Assembly: GCA_949752735.1 (NCBI GenBank) | Contig: OX457039.1 | Span: 47,307,718 to 47,371,717 of the forward strand | DNA length: 64,000 bases | Reading direction: 5' to 3' | Source: Lumbricus terrestris | Taxonomy: Eukaryota > Annelida > Clitellata > Crassiclitellata > Lumbricidae | In this document: positions 33,880-45,135 of the stretch, in pieces | How the letters are laid out: every line of letters begins with the position of its first letter | How positions within the stretch are numbered: the first letter of the stretch is position 1 | The notes under the pieces: model-generated | Databases searched by the model: none | Told to the model about the DNA's origin: nothing | What the model saw: only the letters and a program-made list of their open reading frames with translations | Translations under genes and position numbers: made by a program

Positions 33880-34130
33880 AATCCATCCATCCATCATCCA
33901 TCCATCCATTCACCAATCAATCAATCAACCCATTCATCCATCCATTCATCCATTCATCAAGCAATCAATCAGTCCATTCATTCATCCATTCATACATTCA
34001 TCAAGCAATCAATCAGTCCATCCATTCATTCATCCATCCATTCATCAATCAATCAATCAGTCCATCCATTCATCCATCCATCCATTCATCAATCAATCAA
34101 TCAATCAGTCCATTCATTCATTCATCCATC
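33880..34130. repeat. CATC/CAAT tetranucleotide minisatellite
   Basis: CATCCATCCATT and CAATCAATCAGT words in a higher-order pattern of about 50-65 bp. The 150-180 codon frames through it are repeat products. It ends about 190 bp before the splice acceptor of the coding exon. Confidence 0.9.
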
Positions 34131-34321
34131 CTTATTTGCTACCGTCACCCATACACCCGTCGTCGGTCAGCCGATATGCATATTCATTATTTTATCTACA
34201 AATACTATGTTCCTTCTTTCGTTCATCCATACATCTTTGGTTCATCCACTCTCTCCATAGTTCAATCTATCATCTCATCACACTGATCCTATATTATTAT
34301 GTTTTTCTCTTCTGTCGATAG

Positions 34322-34691
34322 GTGACACCAGCAGCGTTGCATTATGTCGAACCGACCTCCATCTGGTGACGTCGTCGGCAACAAGTTGAACCGCGACGGC
34401 AATCCGCCGTACACGCTCTTCACCAACGTGACGTCATCGCTCGTCGGCGTCGACGGCTTCAACGAGGCCGTAACAGACATTCCGAAGTCACCACTGACGT
34501 CAATGGCCGTCATCATTCTCATCATCGTCGCGTCGTTGTCGCTCGTCGTCGGCGCCATCTACCTGCTCATCTACTTCAAGAGTATCAAGCCGATGTCGGC
34601 CAGATCGAGGAGTTACGTCGAGCAAGGGGGTAAGACGGACGACGACGGGGTCCGGTCCAAGTCGGCCCATCCCTTCTTCAGAAGAAAGTGA
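34322..34691 (+). CDS. uncharacterised 115-residue single-pass membrane protein, terminal coding exon
   Basis: The function is not recognised. The ATG at 34344 opens 115 codons to a TGA at 34689-34691. The exon follows a strong 3' splice site, a pyrimidine run ending CTTCTGTCGATAG at 34321, so 34322-34343 would be spliced 5' UTR. The protein has a polar N-terminus with a glycosylation sequon (NVTS, about residue 28), then one membrane helix at about residues 54-77 (MAVIILIIVASLSLVVGAIY then LLIYF). A basic, serine-rich tail follows (KSIKPMSARSRSY) and it ends HPFFRRK. Positive charges after the helix suggest N-outside, C-cytoplasmic topology with no cleaved signal. Third positions are strongly C/G-biased, unlike the AT-rich surroundings, which supports real coding. 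GAAA/GTGAGA at the stop is also a good 5' splice donor, so a longer spliced C-terminus is possible. It is the most gene-like sequence in the window. Confidence 0.65.
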
Positions 34692-35960
34692 GAGCGTGGG
34701 AGGAGAAGGTGGACGGGGTGAAGGAGAAAGAGGAGGAAGGGGCTGAGGACAGACGGCGATGGCGACGACGCGCTCTGAAAACCTCCGTCTGCCGATGACG
34801 ACGACGACGTTGCAGCGTAACACATTCTTCTGTCTGTCTCTCATCGTTCTCTGACTGTGTTTGTTTGTCTGTCTGTCGAACTGAGTTCTATATTCCACTG
34901 GCAATTATTCCCTCACGGGCGATCGACAGACCGACCGACCGACACAACAGATCGACGCGGAAGATCCACCCTGCGAATTAAACAAATGCCTTTTTTCTTG
35001 GAAGCATCGAAGTAAGCTTCGGCCAAAGCCCTGCAACGCAGACCTATCCGCAACGACTAACCGAAATCGGCTCTGAACAAAAAGAAAGCAGGACTCATTC
35101 AAAGCTGAAGTAAGCCCGAAATAAAGCTCAAAGTACAGGCCTCAACCAATACCCGAACTATTCTCAATCAGTGCTGAAGTAGGCTTCAACCAGAGCCTGA
35201 AGTAGACCTCAACCAACGGCCTACATGAAAAATAAACTCAGCCAGGGCTGAGGGTGGAGGACTCGATGACAAGAGTAGGAGGCGTATTGTACAGCCACAG
35301 ACTGAAGACGTCTGTCATAACTGGAGCTGCAAAATGTTAGGTCCTCTTTAGAGTTGTTGTGATTGTCGAATATCTGTTCATTTTCCAATCAAACGTATTT
35401 TTAAGTGTTTCGTTGTGGGTTTGTAACTTTCTAAGTTCCAGTCACGTGCGAGTGAACATAAGACCTGTATTCTCAATCAACTATAATTAATTATGGTTTG
35501 TGTCTTGTGTTGTTGTTATTATTATTATTATTATACATAGTTAATGCAGATTAGATTTTGAGTAACAGAACAGAATATGTAACCGAATACGAGAATTAAC
35601 ATCGTGCTGTAAATATTCATTTTCAGACTATGACTGTGTAAAGAACAGAGTCTTGTCTTAACAAACTTTTGAATAAGTATTCTAAAGTTTGATGAACTTT
35701 TGAGTACGTACGTATTCCAAGGTTCGGTTAACTTTTGAACATATATATTCTAAGTGTTGGTAAGGGTTAAAATCGCTCATATATTGCAAATATCTGTTAT
35801 AACTATAAATAACTATTATAAGGAATGTCAGCCAGTGTTGTCAATATGATCTCAATATTGATGGGACATAATATTATCCATGCGCCTATCTGTACAGTTG
35901 AGCTGCTAAGAGACTATACTTGCTATGTCCCACGTTAATATAATAATAAAATATTGCTGT
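34692..35960 (+). other. candidate 3' UTR of the small membrane-protein gene
   Basis: About 1.27 kb with no recognisable transposon. AATAAA-type signals lie at about 35120, 35226 and 35945. A Pumilio-type TGTAAATA lies at 35608-35615. Degenerate tandem repeats occur at about 35095-35225 (GAAGTAGRCYTCAACCA words) and 35660-35760 (AACTTTTGARTA words). The UTR extent is inferred. Confidence 0.35.
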
Positions 35961-36500
35961 AACACGGGAAAGTTTTTATTATTGCAAGAGGCAGTGATTT
36001 CTGCCCGAGAACGACAAATATCGGAGCGAACTATATTAGACGCAATATTTTCCCCTCAAGCTGAACTTTGGGTGGGAAACGTCCCTTCGTGTGTTACAGT
36101 AAGTAATCGACGACGCTTGTGGCACTGTCACACGTGACACATGTAAGGGGTATCTAGTGAGTCCCATTAATCGCCTAGACGGACGACAAGAAGATGGATC
36201 ACTAATTGCCTAGAAGTTTTCTAATTTTTCTTAAACGCCGCTTATTACAAGGTTATCAACGTGCTTGCTGTCTTTAAGAAATCGTCACTCTATTTTCGCC
36301 TCTTACATAATTATATTTGCCTCGATTTGTTTAAAGCAGAAGCATAAGTGTCTACAAAGACACATACAATATTACAATGTACATGCATTTCATCTGAAAT
36401 AAACAGCTAACGTTACTTGAACGACTAAGAATTCTTTGGTGCATTCTATGTATAAAAACAACCGTGTTTAAATATCCTCTGTTAATTAAACATGATGCAT
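35961..36500. other. unassigned AT-rich stretch
   Basis: No supported feature. Confidence 0.45.
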
Positions 36501-36503
36501 ATG

Positions 36504-36505
36504 CG

Positions 36506-36537
<32 letters not shown>
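36504..36537. repeat. (TA)n microsatellite
   Basis: TATATA run interrupted by one CATA. Confidence 0.9.
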
Positions 36538-37520
36538 TCAATTAACCTATAGACTCTACTTAGAAAGAAATGTCTTTTCATGTATGTTCCGGCCAGTTAT
36601 ATGAAATCATGTATAGATTATAATACGTGTTATGAGCCTCTGGTCACTGAAATTGCATGGAAATTTTCACGTGCAGTATACATTTATGAAGATCATTCAC
36701 TTAACTTAGTGCATGTATGTGCTGCTTGCTTATCGGATATCGATTCATTATGTTGTCAAATGAAGACAGGCTGTTACATTAATGGCTGCAAATTAACTGA
36801 TCGACTGAAATACTTTTAATGGTGATTCTGCTACACATATTGTATCATATGCAGATGCATGCAGCATAAACATAAACATAACATAAGCATAAACATGTAT
36901 TTATATGCATTTTGCATCGTTATGAGAAATTAACGAAGCGTAAGTTGCTATAAATGGAGCCACGCATGTGATTGTATTGATCGTCGCATACACTGTGCTT
37001 ATTGATTGGACGGGTTCAAAGGGGTCACGGCCATACTTCTTCTATTTATAGCGTCGTTTTTCTATCAACGGGAGAGGTAACGACTTAGAGCAGAGGCCGA
37101 AACTGCTGCTGCTGCTGCTGCTGCTGAGGCAGTCAATGTCTAGATGATGAAGTGGAGCTGTGAGGATGGACGATACGGTCTAAGATGCCGGATGAAGAGG
37201 CTGAGAGGGATGGAACAGCAGCAGCAGCGCGGGATTATGGATGCATGAGTCTGGTTGCTGGAGATGATGAAGGTCTTAAATAGAAATCATGTCGAAATAG
37301 AAGATGCATGGTTGCTGCTGCTACTGCTGCTGGTGATGATGATGATGATGACAGGACCGACAATCGAGCAGACATGAAAAGCATCCGTATTTATACCCGT
37401 ATACTCGACGTCAGCGGTAGGCAAAAATGTCAGCATGCTTTTAGCGAGACCCACATTCATCACAAGAAATTAATGAACGCAATGTGCTTGACGCTATACT
37501 GTTAGTCCTATTTCGTCTAC
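36538..37520. other. unassigned stretch with CTG-type triplets
   Basis: A short (CTG)n lies at 37101-37125, (CAG)n at 37218-37232 and (GAT)n at 37333-37350. A TATA-like TATTTATAG at 37042-37050 sits upstream, but no coding exon was recognised after it. Confidence 0.4.
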
Positions 37521-37535
37521 TGAACGTTGTACGTG

Positions 37536-37615
37536 GTTGGGCCGGGAGCGCCCCTGAGTAGTAACCTTGAAGGGGCGATGTATAAATTTCTATAATGAAT
37601 GAGTGAATTAATGAA
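37536..37615 (+). mobile_element. L2-type LINE 3' tail
   Basis: GGGAGCGCCCCTGAGTAG, CCTTGAAGGGGCGATGTA and a short TGAATGAGTGAA tail. Only the hairpin and tail remain. The stem bases covary (CCCCT with AGGGG) relative to other copies. Confidence 0.85.
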
Positions 37616-37619
37616 CGTT

Positions 37620-38530
37620 TTACAGAGCTACAAAGTGGGAGTGACTCTATAGTGGCGTGTAAACTCTGAGCCTCTATACTTCTCAGCGACTACCTAAGAG
37701 TTGTCTGTAGTGTTGGAAGACAAGCTGAGCGTAATACATTCATCAACTGAAATTACGAGCAAGCGTAATAATAATTATATCCTGGACCCAGCAGCCGCCG
37801 TCGTTATTGTATAAGGATACAAAACCATTGTGACTAACAGATCTGCATGAAGTCCATATTTCTTTGACTGTGCGTATTCGCAATGCGCTATATAAAAATA
37901 ATTCGTGTTAATAAATAGCCAGTTTCGTGCAAATGTATTGTCAAATTTGCATTAAATGAAACCTAACTTTTCTCTAACGGATTTATTGTTTCTTCACGCG
38001 ATTCTAGCATGATGCAAAGGTCGGGACAAGGCAGAACTAAACCAGATACTGTCCAAAAGATTCTGCATAATTATGCTGGTCACCGATACTCTAATTTGCT
38101 CATTTTCCACTCGTGGGAAAGGAAGAACACCAACGACTTCATCCCCTACGATTCCCCCAAAATGTCTGGATTATTCGTTCACCATCTTAATCGAGTTCAT
38201 AACCGACCAAAAACAATAGGCAACAGCTTGGAGGTTGGAGTGGGACGTTCAAAGCTGCAGTGGGATGTCGCATGCACCTGGAAGTATTTTTCATGTTACT
38301 GGAATTCACATTAAGGCAGAATCAAACCTCACATGAAGACGCTGATTGCAATGATAATTCCGGCAATGATAAACGCATATAGGGCAACTACAATGGAGAT
38401 GGCAACTATACAACGGAAGGAGAGGATTGCAACCATCGTGCTAGAGCCATGCGTGGCAATATCTCCCGAAGTATTGCCCACAATATCCACTTGACCTCAA
38501 GCCATATATTGTTGTAAGGCCTTTCTCCCT
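37620..38530. other. unassigned stretch
   Basis: No supported feature. Confidence 0.5.
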
Positions 38531-38539
38531 TCAAAACTG

Positions 38540-38720
38540 CATTTATTACATCTTACCAGTCAAACTTTGTTTAATCAATCTCTCAAGTATTTTTTTCTTT
38601 AGCCGTGGCTGGGCTGAGAGCGCCTCACAGTAGGTTTCTCGAAGAGGCGCTATATAAATCCATATAATGAATGAATGAATGAACGAACGAATGAATGAAT
38701 GAACGAATGAATGAATGAAG
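38540..38720 (+). mobile_element. L2-type LINE 3' tail
   Basis: Ends with GAGAGCGCCTCACAGTAGG, CTCGAAGAGGCGCTATATAA and a long (TGAA/CGAA)n tail to 38718. The sequence just before it (SLKYFFL then stop) fits an L2 ORF2 C-terminus. Confidence 0.85.
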
Positions 38721-38785
38721 TAGCAGACATTTAATAGCACACAATGAAAGAGTAGTTGGCTATACGGATGCTGATGCGAAGGATG

Positions 38786-38872
38786 CTCAACTCTCGCGAA
38801 TACGCTGGTGCCCTGCGCTTGGCTTTCGAGCGGTGCTATAGAAATTTGGAGATTACGATTACGAGTACGATT
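38786..38872 (+). mobile_element. SINE 3' fragment with (GATTAC)n tail
   Basis: CGCGAATACGCTGGTGCC, CGCTTGGCTTTCGAGCGG, TGGAGATTACGATTACG; matches the 3' half of 16884-17044. The tRNA-like head is missing. Confidence 0.8.
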
Positions 38873-39153
38873 CTTCTGTACCGTCGCTCGTGTTTACATT
38901 GCCCATCGCAGCTGTAGGTCAACTCTTGGTTCCTGCTCACAGCATAAATCGTAATTCAATTTCCAATGGGTTTTCATGTCTCTGTAACTGCAGATCAAAC
39001 TGCACCTGCTAATGGAAGATTGGCTTCCGGTATTTAAGTCACGGGCTCTGACTCCAGCCACACGTGTCTGCTGCTGCAGCTGCTGACGATGATGCTGGTG
39101 TCAATGAAACCGTTGCATCATTTCCGTGTGTGCAGTTATTAATTTGTTGGCTT
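38873..39153. other. unassigned stretch
   Basis: No supported feature. Confidence 0.5.
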
Positions 39154-39161
39154 CCATAAAA

Positions 39162-41294
39162 CAGTGGCGGCGCCAGACACTTTTTGTAGCCAGGGCATAG
39201 CCAGGGCAGTCACGCAAGTAACCAGGGCAGAGGGCGAGTCGCGTGTTCCGTAGTACGGGCTCACATAGGCCTATAATTTTGCGCTACCGTGCATGCCATG
39301 AATCACCCACCCTACACTATTAGGGTTGGCTGGTCAGAGGATCAAATGGGCGAAGCCATGAAACCGAACACTTTGACATTTGAAAAGCAAATCTTAGAAT
39401 CATTATACAGGGTGTACCATAAAAAGGCCCCCTAAAGTTTTTGCCAATATCTTAGCCAGAAGTAAAAAAATAATCAAATTTTACAGGCTTAAAGACAATT
39501 CATAATTATTTACGCAGAGGGGCCAGATTTCACCGCAATATTTCAAATAGAACAAGAGTTATATGACTTTTAGTGAGACAACCGACTTTTGACGATTCAA
39601 AAACATATTCCAACAAAAATACCAACAAACGATTTTTTAAAGTCTCATCTCAAATAATAATAATATTATTGCTATCAAAAAAATTAATGAACGTGATAGT
39701 ACACCACATCATGTGTTCAATGTTTCCACCAACAATGCCCACACTTGTTTTGAGTCTTTTGCACAGTTTTTAAATGGACTTGGTGATGTGTTCCATAGGT
39801 AAATCTTACCAATCAGCTCCAATGCGACTATCAATTTTCATTCTTTTATCGTTCTTGGTTTATGCTGCAGATTGAAGTATTTCTCGGGCAATAGCTCTCC
39901 ACTGTTGATAAAATCATCGGGTTCAAATCCGGATATTTGGAACCATTGGTTCTTCTCATTGAATACAGTACAGTAATATTGACGCTTAACCGATCTCCTT
40001 TCATAAACGGCACATTTCTTAACGCTCTATTTCAATAAATTATTTAGCTCTTCATTTCTCTGCAATCACTGTTCATCAGATTAAGCGACGATTATAGCTT
40101 TATCTCCAAGGCCTTGCTCATGAAGTGTATAAATAAAAATTTTGCCTGCCACGGACACCTTGAGCATTTTAATTTTATAGGAATTTTGATTTTATTATCT
40201 TAAAAACAAAATTACTAATCAGAAAAATTCTTTATTTACCAACTTAGCAGTCATCTTGCTGTGATGTCGCAGCGACGTGCAGCTATGCTGGTACCTGTTT
40301 TTTTTCTAAATAATAGTAATAATAGTTTTCCATCAATAGCAAGTTTATTTGACACCAATTATTTGAGATGTTACTTAATAAAATCGTGTTCGTTACTTTT
40401 TGCTGCGTCATGTTTGTGAATCGTCATATCACAGTGAGTGGTCTCACTAAAAGTGATCAAGCTTTTTTTCTGTTTGAATATTTTTTAAAAATTAAATCTG
40501 GTCATCATGTGTGAATATGAATTTTCTTTAAGCCTACGAAATTCATTAAAAAACTACTACCCCTGGCCAAGATTATGGGCCCAAAAAATTTAGGGTAGGC
40601 TATTTTTATGGCTCAACCTGTAGACCAATTTAGGTGACTTAGTGAAGCATTGCAAATCCTCTTTCGAGTAGCATTTCAAAAGCAAAGCGTTCAGCAAATA
40701 AAGTAACGTAGTCAGGTATAATAGGCTATAGGTCCATTGTCTACGCAAATGCTTACGCTTCATTTGAAAAACAAGGCCTACGCTGTTAGTTGTATATGGT
40801 AATGTGGATAGACAGCAACAGAATTTTCTCTGAAAGAACTTTTGAGCCACCAGGATTTTTGCCCTACCAGAATTTTCCCCTGTCAAAACTTTTGCCCTAC
40901 CATAATATTACGGTCCTTGGCTCTGCCAGAATTTTGGCTCTGCCAGAACTTTTGCCCTGCCAGAAAATTGCCCTGCCAGATTTTGTTCTCTTCATAAACT
41001 TTTGCCCTACCATAATTTTACGGTCTTTAACCTGCCAGAATTTTGGCTCTGCCAGAACATTTGCCCTGCCAGATTTTTTTCTCTTCATAAACGTTTGCCC
41101 TGCCAGAATTTTGCCCTGCCAGAACTTTTGCCCTATCCAAGAGCGGACGGATGTGAACAGTAAGAAGCAATATGCCCGATCAAATTCTCCCATGGTAAAA
41201 TTTCTGGCAGGGCAACGACCAGGGCATCAGCCAGGGCAAAGGCTTTTTTACCAGGGCAATTGCCCTGCCATGCCCTGGTGTAGCGCCGCCACTG
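39162..41294 (-). mobile_element. hAT-type element, copy B (CAGTGGCGGCGC ends)
   Basis: Inverted relative to copy A at 3430-5005. It starts CAGTGGCGGCGCCAGAC and ends GTAGCGCCGCCACTG, flanked by a perfect 8-bp duplication CCATAAAA (39154-39161 and 41295-41302). The CTGCCAGAATTTTGCCCTG array (40850-41130) is the complement of the CAGGGC array in copy A. It holds a longer version of the mariner-like insert. No intact transposase. Confidence 0.92.
39408..40620. mobile_element. Tc1/mariner-like long-TIR element inside hAT copy B
   Basis: TA-CAGGGTGTACCATAAAAAG at the left and GGCTCAACCTG-TA at the right. Inverted arms of roughly 200 bp both contain AACAAGAGTTATATGAC-like sequence and a GCCAGAAGT/GGCCAAGAT block. 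A 1.2-kb non-coding element. It occupies the same place in hAT copy A, so it was already aboard before the hAT moved. Confidence 0.75.
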
Positions 41295-41302
41295 CCATAA
41301 AA

Positions 41303-41594
41303 CCGTCTGCATGAGCATCCGGAGCCAATTCCTCTTCACATATCCCATTCTAGAGCGTAGATAAAACAAGTAGCCTATGTGTTATGATAAAGAGGAATTC
41401 ATGAGATTAAAGGAACCTCATCATTAGTTCTTTGTAGACACCGACTTATCTTATCCTCTGAATACTTTGGTAAATGCTTTAACTTATAAGGTGGAAAACA
41501 CTGGATCCTTCTTGCATATTCTCCAACAACCAGACTTTGAGGCACGGCTATAGTTATTTTTTTTCACTTTTTGCTATGTCACTCAATCGTTATA

Positions 41595-41597
<3 letters not shown>
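41303..41597. other. unassigned stretch
   Basis: No supported feature. Confidence 0.5.

Positions 41598-41672
<75 letters not shown>
41598..41672. repeat. (AT)n dinucleotide microsatellite
   Basis: 75 bp of uninterrupted TA repeat. Confidence 0.98.
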
Positions 41673-41674
<2 letters not shown>

Positions 41675-41734
41675 CTCTTTCAGATCGGAAATGTCTATGT
41701 CGACCTTTTCAAATTGCTCTCCAAGATGTCTCTC

Positions 41735-42035
41735 TTCTGTGACGTCGCTCTTCTGTGACGCCGCTCTTCTGTGTGACGTCGCTCCTCTGTGACGTCGCTC
41801 TTCTGTGACGTCGCTCTTCTGTGACGCCGCTCTTCTGTGTGACGTCGCTCTTCTGTGACGTCGATCTTCGTGGTGACTTCGGGTGACGTCGCTCTTCTTC
41901 GACGTGCCTCTTCTGTGACGTCGCTCTCCTGCCACGTCGCTCTTCTGCATGTGATGTCGCTCCTTTGTGACGCCGCTCTTCTTTGATGTCGCTCTTCTGT
42001 GATGTCGCTCTTCTGTGATGTCACTATTACGCCGC
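41735..42035. repeat. 16-bp minisatellite GTGACGTCGCTCTTCT
   Basis: About 18 units of GTGACGTCGCTCTTCT with C/T variants at the CG sites. Some units are 18 bp, so a 50-bp higher-order unit (16+16+18) is visible twice at the left. The minus-strand frames through it are repeat products. Confidence 0.92.
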
Positions 42036-42203
42036 TCTATTACTAATCCGTCCGATGCATCCTTTCCAATATGTAGCAGTACTATTTACTGAAATAACTA
42101 GCCGTGCCTCAATTTTTTCTACAATGTACATGCAGTGACAATTTCTAAATTTCCTTGCTTTTTATCCTATAAGCTCTATTATAATCATAGGACACTGTAC
42201 AAT

Positions 42204-42270
42204 GTACATCGCCGTTGCTGTTCATCGCTGTACATCGCTGTACATCGCTGTATATCGCTGTATACATCGC
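42204..42270. repeat. 10-bp repeat TACATCGCTG
   Basis: About six units of CTGTACATCG with a few variants. Confidence 0.85.
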
Positions 42271-43411
42271 AATCTCCTCCACACCAGCGGAATAGCCATC
42301 GCAGTATACGGTCCAACATAGGTTTACGTCCATCGCTCAAGTTAGGTTGCCTGGCACATGCACTCCAATATAAATTCATTGGCCTTTAATTCCGCAATTT
42401 CGCATGAATAAGCCCTTGATAAATGGTCAGAGATAACGATATACGGTCATAAATAAAGGCATGTAAGCATATTAAATGTTTATTTATATATTTATGCAAG
42501 TTATAAACTTATCCTTATCGTGAATTGCACTCTGGTCCTCTACGCACTCTGAATTTCCCCGAGATGAGCTGGCGCATGCAAGCATTAGATATATATAATA
42601 TATATAATATATATATGTATGTAGAATAAAGCAGTTACTAAACGTCAATCGGTCAAATTCCCTAGCACTTAATTGCATTGATTGCTATTATCAGTTTCAC
42701 ATTTTAAAAGAAAAGCTGTACATTGTGTACAAATATAATTAAGCCTCGATCGGCACCATGCATGCACTAGAGCGAGTTCGCGTCGCTCCTATAGGTGCCG
42801 CGGCATTGGGAGACACTGCACTTGAGGCAATTTCATTGTAAATCCTCAAGGCATCTGATTGTGAAATAAATGCCATCTATGCCAACGAGGCAGCTGCACG
42901 AGGCTTGATTTATTTCTGTTGATGACCGAAAGGCTTAGCTTAGTAAGTGCTGCATAAACAGAGCGGCACAGCACCAAACGAATGCCGACCAACATACATG
43001 TATAAATGGCAAATATGCACAAAGGATCCGAGATCCTTCGGGATCTAATCATACGGAGACGGTCCCTGCTCACCCATATATCAGCAATAGACCAACAATT
43101 ATCGAGTATAGGCCTAATCCATGCACGCTATATATACATGCGCATATAAATAGGCTACACACACATAAATATATATTAATTATTTTTTCCGAGTCACGTG
43201 ACTGTTTTCAACGGTCAGTGAAATGATTCAATGAGTATAATTGCTGAAGCCTATGTCAAGGCTTGTGACTTTCGCGCAAATATATAAAACTAAATGTTAG
43301 GTCATTCAGAGGACCATAGATCCTGCACTGATTCCTGCAGTCTGGTCTTCAGGCTTTTCTAATGCGCACGTGTCAGAGTTTGCCATGAAGTATCTTAACT
43401 ACGATAAATTT
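42271..43411. other. unassigned AT-rich stretch
   Basis: Small TA runs at about 42590-42615. No gene supported. Confidence 0.5.
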
Positions 43412-43419
43412 ACTTGCGT

Positions 43420-43721
43420 CATGGGCGGAGTTTATCAGGGGCTGGGGGGGTCTAAGCTCCCCAAGAAGACCCAGAGTCATTTTTTAACCGTGTAAATGGT
43501 ATCTTTTCTCGGGCCTAACCCCCACGCGAAAGTTACGAATGACTAAAAAAAGGGCATAAACTTTTTTGGCCAGGAAAATTGTTAGCTTTCGCCGAGATTT
43601 GAGCCCGACGACTAAAAAAGGTCATCAACTTTTTCCCGGAAAAAATTTTCATTTTCCGGACCGAGTCTCAGCCCCAAAATTTTTTAGCCCCTCCAAAAAC
43701 GGAAACCAAACTCCGCTCATG
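43420..43721. mobile_element. hAT MITE (CATGGGCGGAGTTT ends)
   Basis: Starts CATGGGCGGAGTTTATCAGG and ends AAACTCCGCTCATG, with a perfect 8-bp target duplication ACTTGCGT (43412-43419 and 43722-43729). It holds two copies of GACTAAAAAAGG-type sequence found in other MITEs. Non-coding, 302 bp. Confidence 0.92.
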
Positions 43722-43818
43722 ACTTGCGTCAATTTGGATCCACGTAAGTGTGAAAAGCCGCTGATAGAAATTTGAGGAAAAAACCCAGCAAATTTGTACT
43801 TGAATGGCTTGGTGTATA

Positions 43819-44085
43819 CAGGGTGCGCCAAAAAACTATAGGTTTTTGCCAGTATCCTGGCCAAAACTAAGAATTTCGAAATGAAATTTTACAGGCTTAT
43901 AGACAATTCACCTTTACACATCATGACCAGATTTCATCAAAAATATTTCAAACAGAACAAAAGTTATACCACTTTTAGGGAGGTAACCCACCGCTTTTTG
44001 ACGATTCAAAAACGTAGCGCAACAAAAAGTAGCAAAAGCACGATTTTAACTAAATCAACATCTATGTTTTCCCACCATTAATTAA
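43819..44085 (+). mobile_element. Tc1/mariner-like element, one arm
   Basis: TA-CAGGGTGCGCCAAAAAAC followed by the same arm sequence as in 39408-40620 (GAAATTTTACAGGCTTA-like block, AACAGAACAAAAGTTATACC, GACGATTCAAAAACGTAG). The second arm is missing. Confidence 0.75.
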
Positions 44086-44545
44086 TTCTTTGTTTTTGAA
44101 ACCTGCTTTGCTCCATATCACTGCAGTGGATGGCTGTATACTGTGATTGAAGGTTATTATAATGCGGTTTTTCCCGCTCAATGCATTAGCACAATGGACC
44201 TGAAGTTGATTTAGGAAATCGATGTCTAATGGCAACAAACTGCGCGTTTTATCACTTTCAATACATGCGAAGTTTAGACAGGTAGGCCTAAGCCTAGTTT
44301 CAATATTGGCACACACCTGGCATAAAAAAAGAAAATAGGCTAGCTATTGAGCTGTGTTTCGCGCATGCGGGAAAACGAACAAGCCCCTGGGGTCCGAGCG
44401 GAGAGTGAAATCACCATGGAGTAAACAGACCGAAGTAGGCCTACAGAAGGTTCTGATGCATGAGGAAGTATAACCACTCTGACAATTAACAGAGCATATA
44501 GCACAAGAGTAAAACTTTTTGAACTGGATGCGCTGTGAGGCACGA
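44086..44545. other. unassigned stretch
   Basis: No supported feature. Confidence 0.5.
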
Positions 44546-44624
44546 AGCGCTCGTGAATAAGCTGGTGCCCTGCGCCTGGTTTTCGAATGGCGCTGTAGAA
44601 ATTTGGATATTACGATTATGATTG
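44546..44624 (+). mobile_element. SINE 3' fragment with GATTAC-type tail
   Basis: GCTCGTGAATAAGCTGGTGC, CGAATGGCGCTGTAGAAAT, ATTACGATTATGATTGCG; matches 16884-17044. Confidence 0.8.
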
Positions 44625-44944
44625 CGAAGCCATCCACGTGTAAGTGCTTTGAGTGGAGGCAAATGGGGAAATGATCGGTCCAAATAAACTGCTGTCCGGC
44701 CGTTTTCAGACGTCTTAAAAAAACACGCGATCGAATCACGTACAAGATTACACAAATCCCATATTCGCAGAAACGAAACCAATTACGAGAGAGCAAATCC
44801 AGTAAAAGCAAAATGCCTCGATTTCCGTCAGATTGCGATTGAAGAGACCAACCCGACTGATGATAGGAGGAGGAAAGCGATGGAAAAAAGGTCGACGGAT
44901 AGGAACGACATTTGACAACGAAGCTGATTGAATCTGTCTCGAAA

Positions 44945-45135
44945 AAGACATACGCAGACAGATAGATAAAGATACAGAGAGACGGGCAGACAGAGAAACA
45001 GAGAACAGACAGAGAGACAGACAGACAGTCAGAGAGGCAGACAGACGGAAAGACATGCAAACAAACCGAGAAACAGACAGACAGGCAGAGAGACAGAGAC
45101 AGAGGCAGAGAGACAAATAGACAGACAAACAGTAT
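44945..45135. repeat. (GACA)n-rich low-complexity region
   Basis: Nearly continuous ACAGACAGAGA words. A related block continues at 45441-45505. The frames on the other strand are low-complexity. Confidence 0.9.

Noticed and set aside
33735..34321. 183- and 154-residue ORFs rich in HPS/NQS
   Set aside because: They translate the CATC/CAAT repeat, and the frame ends at the splice-acceptor region of the true exon.
41597..42024. 117- and 109-residue Arg/Ser/Glu-rich minus-strand ORFs
   Set aside because: Products of the 16-bp GACGTC minisatellite; the frame changes whenever an 18-bp unit occurs.
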